Positions 56,836-64,000 of a stretch of DNA of 64,000 nt are shown here, piece by piece (the stretch's first letter is position 1; every line of letters starts with the position of its first letter). The position numbers and the translations under genes were made by a program. The DNA is from WHSW01 sp963740055. GTDB taxonomy: Bacteria; Actinomycetota; Thermoleophilia; Solirubrobacterales; 70-9. Below the pieces are notes generated by a model that had not been told where the DNA came from, ran no database searches, and saw only the letters and a list, made by a program, of their open reading frames with translations. The stretch spans positions 310,001 to 374,000 of the forward strand of contig CAVUCL010000004.1 in the NCBI GenBank assembly GCA_963740055.1, written 5' to 3'.

Positions 56836-57999
56836 ATGATCTCGGTCGCCGATCCCGCAACCGCCTACACGATCCCGCAGGAGTTCTCCGACTTCCGCGA
56901 GACGATCCGCAAGATGGTCACAGAAAGGGTCGCGCCGCGGGCGCAGGAGATCGACGAGCAGGCGGAGTACCCGCGCGACATCCGCGAGCTGTTCGCCGCG
57001 CACGACCTGATGGGGCTGCCGTTCGAGGCCGAGCACGGCGGCACCGGCACCGGCACGCTGATGTTCAACATCGCGGTCGAGGAGGTCGCCAAGGCCTGCG
57101 CCTCGAGCGCGCTGATCCTGATGATCCAGGAGCTCGGCACGCTGCCGATCCGGCTCTTCGGGTCGGACGAGCTCAAGCAGCGCTTCCTTCCCCGCTGCGC
57201 CTCCGGCGAGTGGTCGCCGGCGTTCGCGCTATCGGAGCCCGACGCGGGCTCCGATCCCGGCGGGATGCGTACCCGCGCCGTCCGCGACGGCTCCGAGTGG
57301 GTGATCGAGGGGACGAAGAACTGGATCACCAACCTCGGCGTCGCCGACTTCTACATCTGCTTCGCGGTCACCAACCCCGACGAGGGCCACTCGCGCGGGA
57401 TCTCGGCCTTCGTCGTCGAGGCAGACCGCGACGGCTTCTCGGTCGGCAAGCTGGAGAAGAAGATGGGGATCCGCGGGTCGCCCACCGGGCAGCCGATCTT
57501 CGACAACGTCCGCGTCCCGGCCGAGAACCTGATCGGCGAGGTCGACCAGGGCTTCAAGGTCGCGATGGCGACCCTCGACCGCTCCCGGCTCGGGGTCGCC
57601 GCGCAGGCGGTCGGGATCGCCCAGGGGGCGACCGACTACGCCGCCGCCTACGCCCAGGAGCGGCGCCAGTTCGGCAAGCCGATCGCCGCCTTCCAGGGGA
57701 TCCAGTTCAAGCTCGCCGAGATGGAGTCGCGCACCGCCGCCGCCCGCGAGCTGCTCTACCGGGCCTGCTCGAAGATCGACGCCGGCGAGCCCGACCTGGG
57801 CAAGTACTCGGCGATGGCGAAGCTGATCGCGTCCGACACCGCGATGTGGGTGACCACCGAGGCGGTCCAGGTCCTCGGCGGCTATGGCTACGTCAACGAG
57901 TACCCGGTCGAGCGGATGATGCGCGACGCGAAGATCACCCAGATCTACGAGGGCACGAACGAGATCCAGCGCCTGGTGATCGCGCGCACTCTGAGCTGA
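56836..57999 (+). CDS. acyl-CoA dehydrogenase, short-chain type (copy 3)
   Basis: Third FAD acyl-CoA dehydrogenase, 387 residues, of a different branch from the other two. ALSEPDAGSDPGGMRTRA and KNWITNLGVADFYICFAVT replace their motifs, and the catalytic glutamate is in the canonical IYEGTNEIQRLVIAR loop (about residue 370), as in short-chain/butyryl-CoA dehydrogenase. GGYGYVNEYPVERMMRDAKI is the preceding landmark. ATG 56836 lies 8 bases after a TAGCCT box. It is convergent with the secreted carboxypeptidase gene. Confidence 0.9.
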   Translation: MISVADPATAYTIPQEFSDFRETIRKMVTERVAPRAQEIDEQAEYPRDIRELFAAHDLMGLPFEAEHGGTGTGTLMFNIAVEEVAKACASSALILMIQELGTLPIRLFGSDELKQRFLPRCASGEWSPAFALSEPDAGSDPGGMRTRAVRDGSEWVIEGTKNWITNLGVADFYICFAVTNPDEGHSRGISAFVVEADRDGFSVGKLEKKMGIRGSPTGQPIFDNVRVPAENLIGEVDQGFKVAMATLDRSRLGVAAQAVGIAQGATDYAAAYAQERRQFGKPIAAFQGIQFKLAEMESRTAAARELLYRACSKIDAGEPDLGKYSAMAKLIASDTAMWVTTEAVQVLGGYGYVNEYPVERMMRDAKITQIYEGTNEIQRLVIARTLS

Positions 58000-58021
58000 G
58001 CGCCGGCCACCGCAGGCCCGC

Positions 58022-61000
58022 TCAGCAGTTCTTCTCCTTGTCTCGCCCCGGGCCGCCGACGCAGCGGTCCTTGCCGCCACCGCCGCGCAGGCGGTCGCCG
58101 CCCTTGCCGCCGCTGAGGCGGTCCTTGCCGCCCTTGCCGCTGAGCTTGTCGCGGCCCTTGGCGCCGCGCAGCCGGTCGGCCTTGCCGCCACCCTTGATCC
58201 GGTCGCGGTTCTTGCCGCCGTTGACGCGGTCCTTGCCGCCGCCACCGGTGACCCGGTCGCCGCCGCGCCCGCCGCTGACGTTGTCGCCACCGCCCTTGGC
58301 GCAGATCCGATCCTTGCCGCCGCGGCCGCGGAGCCGGTCGTTGCCGCCGAGGCCGACGATCACGTCCGCCTTCTTCGTGCCGATGATCGCGTCGCCGCCT
58401 TTGCTGCCGACCAGCTTCGCCTTGCGGCCCTGGCAGGTGGCGTTCTTGCCGCCGGTGCCGCACGCGGCGAGGTCGAGGCTCTGGCTCTCGCCGCGGGCGA
58501 TCAGGATGTCCTGCGTCACCCGGGCCTCGCCGGCGAAGGTGCAGGTGAGCTTCCAGGTCTCGGTCTGCGGCGGGACGAACTCCTCCGGGCCCTCGAAGCT
58601 GACGTTGAGCGCGTAGGGATCGGGAGTGACGGTGGCGTAGTTGACCACCCGGGCGACGTAGTCGCCGGGCTCGAGCCTGCCGTCGGAGGTCTCCGGGCGG
58701 ACGAAGGTCGCCGACTCGTTCGTCCCGGGGGGCGAGTTGCCCGACTGGGCGACCTCGACGTCCTCGCCGGGGGTCTCGGACTTGCCGTCGCCGTCGCCGT
58801 CGCGGAACACCTTCAGGTCCCAATCGTTGGCGCCGTTGGTCCAATCGAGCGTGACCGTGGCCGAGTCGTTGTCGACCCCGGCGCCGCCCGGGATCGTGAA
58901 CGGGTGGTCGTTCCAGCAGTTCGGGTCGGTGGTGTCGAAGTTCTGACAGCCGACCGTCGGCGTCGTCGTCGTGTTGTTGCCGGTCTGCTCGGGCAGCGGG
59001 TCGCTGGGCTGGCCGAGCGCCTCGCGACCGCGGCTCTGGGCGACCAGGGGCCGGGTCGAGGGGTTGATGTGCCAGTCGAACGTTGCCCGAGTTCGGGACC
59101 TTGAGCTCGGTCTCGAGGTGGTCCTCGAACGAGGGCTGGTCCTCGTTTCGGGTCGGGGTCTCGAACGTCTTGGAGAGCGTCAGCACCGCGCCCGGAGGGG
59201 CCGACCCCTGGAGCAGCGAGTGGTTGGCCGCGTCGGCGGCGTGCTCCATCGCGATGAAGTACGCCTCGCGGTTGCCGCCGCCGTCGATCGCCTCGGCGTC
59301 CGAGGAGGTGCCCTCGTACTCGGCGACGACGTTCGGGAACGTCGGGTGGAAGTTGCCGCTGCAGCGGTCGTCGAGCGGGTCGGGGATGTGGTTGCAGCCG
59401 ATCTCGAACGTGAACCCGAGCCCGCCGGTGGCGTAATAGCTCCAGTCCTCGGTCCCGCCGCTGGTGTCGTAGAGCTCGTAGCTGGCCTGGTTCAGATAGC
59501 CGTTCTCGGCCGCCATCCTGGCGCCGAGGCCCTTGTAGAGCTCCTCGTCGGGCGGCAGCGGGTCGCTGGCGAGGCTCGGCGGGCGCAGGACCAGGTTCGA
59601 GAACGTGTGGTTGGTGATCAGGGTGACCACCTGGCGCGAGGAGATCAGCTCGCGGATGTTCTGCGACTCCGGCTCCGAGAACGGGCCCGGGCCGCGGTAG
59701 TCCTCGTCGATCGGGACGTCGCTCGCCCCCGCGCCGCCCCAGAAGCCGCCGTAGTTGCGGTTCGGGTCGACACCGGGCGACTGGATCCCGATCGCCGGCT
59801 GCGCGCAGTTGCCGCCCTCGCTGTCGTCGAGGAAGCGACAGTTCTTGCGCCGGTACTCGTTCGGCGCGGTCGGGAAGTTGGTCAGGAAGGTGCCGTCCTG
59901 GCCGTTGGCGTGGCCGTTGAGCTTGCCCGCCTCGCGCGAGGTGTTGAAGCCGTCCGGGTTGACGATCGGGATCACGATCGTGCGCGTGCCCTCGACCAGC
60001 CCGGTGACCCGCGGGTCGCCGGCGTTGTAGCCGTCGATGAGCTCGTAGGCCCACTCCATCGCGTGCTCGCCCGAGGGCCACTCGCGGGCGTGGTGGACGC
60101 CCATCTGCAGGAACACCGGCTTGCCGTCGCGGACCGTGTTCACGTCGGTGGTGATCTCGATCCCCTCGACCGTGCGCCCCTCGTAGGTCTGGTGGGCGAG
60201 CGTGATCGGGCGCACCAGGTCGGGATTCGCGGCCGCGAGGTCCTTCATCTCCTGGTTGTAGTCGGCGAGGTCGCGGTAGGTCGTGCGCTCGCTCGGCAGC
60301 GACGTCTGCTCGACCCGGGCCGCGAAGCGCTCGTTCGCGGCCTCCTGCGCGGCGCCCTCGCGGGCGAGGTTGGCGACCTGGACCTCGTAGTCGAGGCCGA
60401 CCTTGTCGAGCGTCTCGCGGTCAGCGGCGCCGTGGAGGACGACGGCGACGTAGCCGGGTCCGCCGTGCTCGGTCAGGTCGAGTCCGAGCGAGGAGAGCAG
60501 CTGCTGGTCGCGTGCCCTCGGGGTCTCGACGAAGACGAGCGAGGACCTGCCGCCCTCGGCGTCGGGAAGCGCCTGGCTGGAGAGCGTGAGCGCGGCCTGC
60601 TCGCCGGCGCCGGAGAGCCGGCAGGCCTGAACGGTGAGCGGGCCGTCGTCGGCGACGAAGCCCGAGGCGACCTCGTTCGGTCCCGCCGAGGCGGCGGCGG
60701 TCACACGCTCGCCGGCCGCGTCGAAGACCGCGACGTCCCAGTCCGAGCCGGCCGGCGCCTCGAGGCGGACCTCGACCGCGGCGGCGTCGGCGCCGGAGAG
60801 CGCCGGCTCGAGCGGCACCGAGGCGGCGCCCGGAGCGTCGCCGACGAGGCGCTCGATGCAGCTGCGGTCGACCGCCTCGGCGATCGTCACGGTCTCGCCG
60901 GACTCGCTCGGCTCGGCGGCGCGCGCGGCGCCGCCTCCACCCGACCCGGCGATCGCCGCGATCGCGATCGTCGCCGCGGTCGCTGCCGCGATTGCCACCC

Positions 61001-61037
61001 TGCGCCGAACCAGCCCCAACCCCGTGATCTCAGTCAA
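58022..61037 (-). CDS. secreted M14 zinc carboxypeptidase with RTX-like tail, frameshift
   Basis: About 1005 residues. Signal peptide (RRRVAIAAATAATIAIAAIAG), an N-terminal beta domain, then the M14 catalytic domain: HHAREWPSGEH holds the HxxE zinc ligands (about residue 310), VDPNRNYGGFW the substrate arginine and asparagine, NHTFSN the third zinc ligand and GFTFEIGCN the catalytic glutamate. A visceral-type beta domain follows, then glycine-rich repeats. The frame breaks at 59083-59084; removing one base gives VPNSGTFDWHINPS, and the length is 3n+1. TTG 61037 has AAGGA 6 bases upstream. It is probably an extracellular peptidase tied to the surface or a calcium-stabilised secreted form. Confidence 0.8.
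58040..58400 (-). repeat. RTX-like glycine-rich repeats, basic variant
   Basis: About a dozen 9-residue units of the type GG-x-G-x-D-R/K-L-x-G encode the C-terminus of the peptidase, e.g. GGKGGDRLRGGGGKDRCVGG. Usual RTX units are acidic; here lysine and arginine are frequent. The tail ends with paired cysteines (DRC ... KNC). Confidence 0.75.
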
Positions 61038-61134
61038 GTGAAGTCCTTGCCTAGCCGTTCCCCAACCCGCGCCAAAATACGCAAGCGCGGGCGCCGATGC
61101 GCCAGTTCCCCCAGGCCGCGACCGTCCGGTTCGC

Positions 61135-62127
61135 CTAACCGGCGCAGGGGTCGGTCCCGGGGCTCCCGGGACGGACGACGTCGTGCTCGCGCAGGTAGCG
61201 CTCGAAGCGCCTCGGGTACGCGGTCATGATCCCGTCGACGCAGATTCCGAGCAGCTCCGAATAGAGGGCATCGCTCTCCTCGTCGTGATCGGGGAAGACG
61301 TGCACGGCGTAGCCGTCGGCGTGCGCGCGGGCGACGAAGTCGGCGGTCGCGACCCGCACGCCCTCGAACTGGACCGGGATCTGGATCGCGACGGTCCCGG
61401 CGGGCGGCGGCACCGAGCCGGCGAAGTAGGCGGCGACCGAGCCCAGTCCGGGCGCGATCGAGAAGCCCGGCGCGAGCTCGCGAAAGCGGGTCAGCGCGGC
61501 GTCGTTGAAGGAGACGACGATGACCTCGCCGGCACGCTCGGGGCGCCGGTTGAGGAAGCGAGCGAGGATCTCGGCGTTGCGCTCGAACGAGGCCAGGTCC
61601 GAGTCGGCGTCGCCCTTGATCTCGATGTTGATCGGCGTCTTCGGGAAGCGGCGGAACACCTCGCCCAGCGTCGGGACGCGGAAGTCGCGCCGCCGGTAGC
61701 GGCCCGGGGGCGGGCGCTTGCCGGTCCGCACCCCGCGCAGCGGGTAGGCGCTCGGCTCGAGGCCCTCGACCGCGTTGCTGCCGGGGACGAAGTCGTGGGC
61801 CGCGTCGAGGCGCTTGAGCCGCTTGAAGCGCATCTCGCTGACCAGGCCGCTGCCCTCGGTGGTCCGGTCGACGGTCGCGTCGTGGATCACGGCGAGGCGC
61901 CCGTCCGCGGTCGCGTGCACGTCGAGCTCGAGCATCTCGGCGCCCTTGCGGACGGCGCGCTTGAACGCGTACATCGTGTTCGAGGGCAGCTCCCACTCGC
62001 CGCCCTGATGGGCGATGTGCAGCACCCGCCGCTCGGGCCACGGATTCTCGTCGCCCGCCAGGGCGGGTGTGGCGCCGAGCGCGGCGAGGCTCGCGAGCAG
62101 CGTCCCGGCGGCGCGGCGAGGGGTCAT
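61135..62127 (-). CDS. secreted glycerophosphodiester phosphodiesterase
   Basis: GDPD-family enzyme of 330 residues with a signal peptide (LLASLAALGATPALA). It hydrolyses glycerophosphodiesters to glycerol-3-phosphate and an alcohol. IAHQGGEWELPSNTMYAF carries the first catalytic histidine (HQGG in place of the usual HRG), LELDVHATADGRLAVIHDATVDRTT has the metal ligands and second histidine, and PINIEIKGD completes the site. HQGG is a small departure from the family. TACTCG lies 7 bases before ATG 62127, so the mRNA is probably leaderless. It is transcribed towards the peptidase gene, with 97 bases between. Confidence 0.85.
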   Translation of the reverse strand: MTPRRAAGTLLASLAALGATPALAGDENPWPERRVLHIAHQGGEWELPSNTMYAFKRAVRKGAEMLELDVHATADGRLAVIHDATVDRTTEGSGLVSEMRFKRLKRLDAAHDFVPGSNAVEGLEPSAYPLRGVRTGKRPPPGRYRRRDFRVPTLGEVFRRFPKTPINIEIKGDADSDLASFERNAEILARFLNRRPERAGEVIVVSFNDAALTRFRELAPGFSIAPGLGSVAAYFAGSVPPPAGTVAIQIPVQFEGVRVATADFVARAHADGYAVHVFPDHDEESDALYSELLGICVDGIMTAYPRRFERYLREHDVVRPGSPGTDPCAG

Positions 62128-62236
62128 CGCGGGCGAGTATGCACGCGGAAGCCGACCGGCGCGCCGCTCGCGCCAGGCCTTAGAGTCCGCGACCCTTACA
62201 TCGGCTGACGTAGACGAATTGGAGTGAATCGAGAAC

Positions 62237-63067
62237 ATGGGACTGCTTGAGGGCAAGGCCGCGATCGTCACCGGGTCGGCGCGCGGAATCGGACGGGCGA
62301 CCGCGGAGCTGTTCGTCCGCGAGGGCGCGAAGGTGCTGATCAACGACATCGACGGCGACGTGGCCGAGCAGGCAGCGTCCGAGATCGACGGCGAGACCGC
62401 CGTCTTCGCCGGCGACCTGACAAAGCCGGACGTGCCCGACGAGCTCGTCTCGACCGCGATCGAGGCCTTCGGCGCGGTCGACATCGTGGTCAACAACGCC
62501 GGCTACACCTGGGACGGCGTCGTCCACCGGATGACCGACGAGCAGTTCCAGGCGATGCTCGACATCCACACGATCGTGCCGTTCCGGGTCGTGCGCGCGA
62601 TCGCGCCCCACTGGCGCGATGCGGCCAAGGCCGAGAAGGCCGAGGGCAGGGAGGTGTTCCGCAAGCTCGTCAACGTCTCCTCGATCTCGGGGACGATGGG
62701 CAACGCGGGCCAGGTCAACTACTCGGCCGCAAAGGCGGGGGTCGTCGGGATGACGAAGACGCTTGCCAAGGAGTGGGGGCAGTTCAAGATCAACTGCAAC
62801 GCGGTCGCCTTCGGCTTCATCGAGACCCGGCTGACGCAGGCGAAGGAGAAGGGCGACCAGATCGAGACCGCGAGCGGCGAGAAGGTCGACCTCGGGATCC
62901 CCGAGCAGATGCGCTCGATGGCGGCGATGGTGATCCCGTTCGGTCGCCCGGCCCAGCCCGAGGAGGCGGCCGGCCCGGTGCTGTTCCTCTGCTCCGGCCT
63001 CGCCGACTACGTCCACGGTCAGACGCTCAACGTCACCGGCGGCCAGTTCGGCGGCATGTTCACCTGA
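62237..63067 (+). CDS. short-chain dehydrogenase, FabG-like
   Basis: Classical SDR of 276 residues. TGSARGIGRATAELF is the cofactor motif (residues 13-27), NNAG at about 87-90, and Ser-Tyr-Lys are in NVSSISG and YSAAKAGVVG. NVTGGQFGGMFT at the end is the usual SDR C-terminus. The insert DAAKAEKAEGREVFRKL and the segment EKGDQIETASGEKVDLGIPEQM suggest a 3-hydroxyacyl-CoA or cyclic alcohol dehydrogenase; a role in fatty-acid synthesis is less likely. GGAG lies 13 bases before ATG 62237. The SGNH lipoprotein gene follows after 5 bases. Confidence 0.85.
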   Translation: MGLLEGKAAIVTGSARGIGRATAELFVREGAKVLINDIDGDVAEQAASEIDGETAVFAGDLTKPDVPDELVSTAIEAFGAVDIVVNNAGYTWDGVVHRMTDEQFQAMLDIHTIVPFRVVRAIAPHWRDAAKAEKAEGREVFRKLVNVSSISGTMGNAGQVNYSAAKAGVVGMTKTLAKEWGQFKINCNAVAFGFIETRLTQAKEKGDQIETASGEKVDLGIPEQMRSMAAMVIPFGRPAQPEEAAGPVLFLCSGLADYVHGQTLNVTGGQFGGMFT

Positions 63068-63072
63068 GTCGG

Positions 63073-63795
63073 GTGCGGATCGTCGCCTCGGTTCTCGCCG
63101 CCTCGGTGATCTCGGCGGCGGGGTGCGACTCGAGCGAGCCGGAACCGGCGGCGCCCGAGGCGAACGCCGATCGGGTCGAGGTCGCGGCGCTCGGCGACTC
63201 GATCACCGCCGGGTCGCCGGGTTTCGATCCGGACCCGGCGGCCCGGGCGCGGCTCGGGTTCGGAGCCGACGAGCGCAGTCAGTACTCCTACTGGGCCGAG
63301 CGCGCCGAGCCGCGGCTTTCGTTTCGCAACTGCGGCGTCTTCGGCGAGCGAACCGACGAGATCGCGGTGCGGCTCGAGGAATGCGCCACCGGCGCCGACG
63401 CGATCGTGATCCAGGGCGGGATCAACGACATCGCCCAGGGACGTCCGGTCGCCGACGCCGCCGCCGACCTGCGCTCGATCGTGGTCGCGAGCCGCGAGCT
63501 CGGCCTCGAGCCGTACCTCGTCGACGTGCTGCCCTGGAACAACGGCCATCCGGTCGCCGACGAGCCGATCGCCGAGCTCAACCGGTTGATCGCTCGCATC
63601 GGCCGCGACGAGGACGTCCCGGTGATCGACTTTCACGACGAGCTCGAGGACCCGGCCGAGCCCGGTCTGATGCGGGCGCCCCTGACCGCCGACGGCGACC
63701 ATCCGTCGATCGCCGGCTACCGCCGCCTCGGCGAGCTGGTCGCGGGCGAGCTCGCCGCGAGAGCTCCGGCCGTCGCGAGCGACGCGGCTGGGTAG
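63073..63795 (+). CDS. SGNH/GDSL-hydrolase lipoprotein
   Basis: A 240-residue secreted esterase-type lipoprotein. RIVASVLAASVISAAGC is the signal peptide with lipobox SAAGC (Cys18). Block I is AALGDSITAG, block III is IQGGIND and block V is DGDHPSIAGY, giving the Ser, Gly, Asn and Asp-His residues of the SGNH family. Acyl-ester or O-acetyl sugar cleavage at the cell surface is likely; the exact target is unknown. GTG 63073 is the only in-frame start that keeps the signal peptide intact. It is co-transcribed with the SDR and converges on a partial SDR gene. Confidence 0.85.
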   Translation: MRIVASVLAASVISAAGCDSSEPEPAAPEANADRVEVAALGDSITAGSPGFDPDPAARARLGFGADERSQYSYWAERAEPRLSFRNCGVFGERTDEIAVRLEECATGADAIVIQGGINDIAQGRPVADAAADLRSIVVASRELGLEPYLVDVLPWNNGHPVADEPIAELNRLIARIGRDEDVPVIDFHDELEDPAEPGLMRAPLTADGDHPSIAGYRRLGELVAGELAARAPAVASDAAG

Positions 63796-63818
63796 GGGCT
63801 GCGCCTGCGAGCGCGCGG

Positions 63819-64000
63819 TCAGTCGCGGGGGCGGCGGGCCTCGGCGGGGGGCTCGCCGGAGGCGCCGGGTGGCCAGGCGCCGAACCAGTTGTCGCGCGCG
63901 CCGTCGAGCGTGATCACGTTGCCGGAGAAGAAGTCGCCGGCCGGCGAGGCGAGATAGGCGACCATCCAGCCCCACTCCTCCTCCGTCCCCAGGCGCCCGA
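63819..64000 (-). CDS. short-chain dehydrogenase, C-terminal fragment at window edge
   Basis: Only the last ~60 codons are in the window. GRLGTEEEWGWMVAYLAS, PAGDFFSGNVITLDGARDNWFG and a proline/alanine/arginine-rich end (PPGASGEPPAEARRPRD) are visible. The FSGNVITLDG stretch is the typical end of an SDR (usually TGx-x-x-VDGG). The rest lies beyond base 64000. It probably encodes an NADP-dependent reductase of 2,4-dienoyl or enoyl type, which cannot be fixed from the fragment. Confidence 0.7.
   Translation of the reverse strand, partial: GRLGTEEEWGWMVAYLASPAGDFFSGNVITLDGARDNWFGAWPPGASGEPPAEARRPRD

Noticed and set aside
57945..59080. In-frame continuation of the carboxypeptidase reading as an arginine/glutamine-rich tail
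   Set aside because: It is the wrong frame after the indel at 59083. The other frame gives the glycine-rich repeats that are typical of such secreted proteins.
1..64000. tRNA, rRNA, tmRNA, CRISPR arrays and insertion sequences
   Set aside because: I looked for T-loop signatures, long conserved RNA blocks, regularly spaced repeats and transposase motifs on both strands by eye and found none. A covariance-model search could still reveal a small RNA.

Overview
This window comes from a very GC-rich actinobacterium. My best guess at the lineage is Thermoleophilia (Solirubrobacterales-like); this is inference from gene content and not proof. Supporting signs are an actinobacterial integration host factor (mIHF), the coproheme decarboxylase HemQ, a SigB/SigF-type sigma factor with SpoIIE-type phosphatase and STAS partners, YrbE permeases with an Mkl-type ATPase, a DUF4235 / holin-like / DUF3618 trio, and several PQQ-type sugar dehydrogenases. 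Many genes lack a ribosome-binding site and instead carry a TAnnnT -10 box 6 to 11 bases before the start codon, which points to widespread leaderless mRNAs. About 57 genes are supported. No rRNA, tRNA, CRISPR array, prophage or insertion sequence was seen.

Layout. 1-2.8 kb: end of a thiamine-precursor-like ABC importer, then a glycosyltransferase. 2.8-6.5 kb: DNA glycosylase, a small membrane protein, and a divergent pair of a GNAT protein and a serine-palmitoyltransferase-like enzyme that share one compact bidirectional promoter (candidate sphingolipid genes). 6.6-15.4 kb: mIHF, two unknown membrane proteins, then a leftward operon of two YrbE permeases, Mkl-type ATPase, MMPL transporter, thioredoxin-fold protein and B3/B4 protein. 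15.5-24.3 kb: lipoprotein, three paralogous sugar dehydrogenases interleaved with an aldehyde dehydrogenase, two alpha/beta hydrolases, a thioesterase and a GST-like protein. 24.3-32.3 kb: cobalamin-dependent methionine synthase under a SAM riboswitch, a fused glycosyltransferase/flippase-like protein, and a large membrane protein. 32.3-37.8 kb: heme and iron-sulfur genes (HemQ, ferredoxin reductase, BolA, CGFS glutaredoxin, IscA-type carrier) with an ABC-F protein. 37.8-47 kb: HpnA-like reductase, DegV, envelope-stress trio, TetR/nitrilase operon and the SigB partner-switching module. 47-58 kb: an acyl-CoA catabolic block (enoyl-CoA hydratase, carboxylase beta subunit, BKACE, CaiB-type CoA-transferase, MerR regulator, three acyl-CoA dehydrogenases) with a DUF4393 gene inside it. 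58-64 kb: secreted M14 carboxypeptidase with a basic RTX-like tail, secreted phosphodiesterase, SDR, SGNH lipoprotein and the end of another SDR.

Two features cut across the annotation. First, a 35-38 bp palindromic element with a conserved 19-20 base loop and arms that differ between copies but pair within each; it occurs three times, inside or at the end of genes. Second, five genes are broken by single-base indels, four of the six at GGG/CCC runs, which looks more like sequence error than decay.
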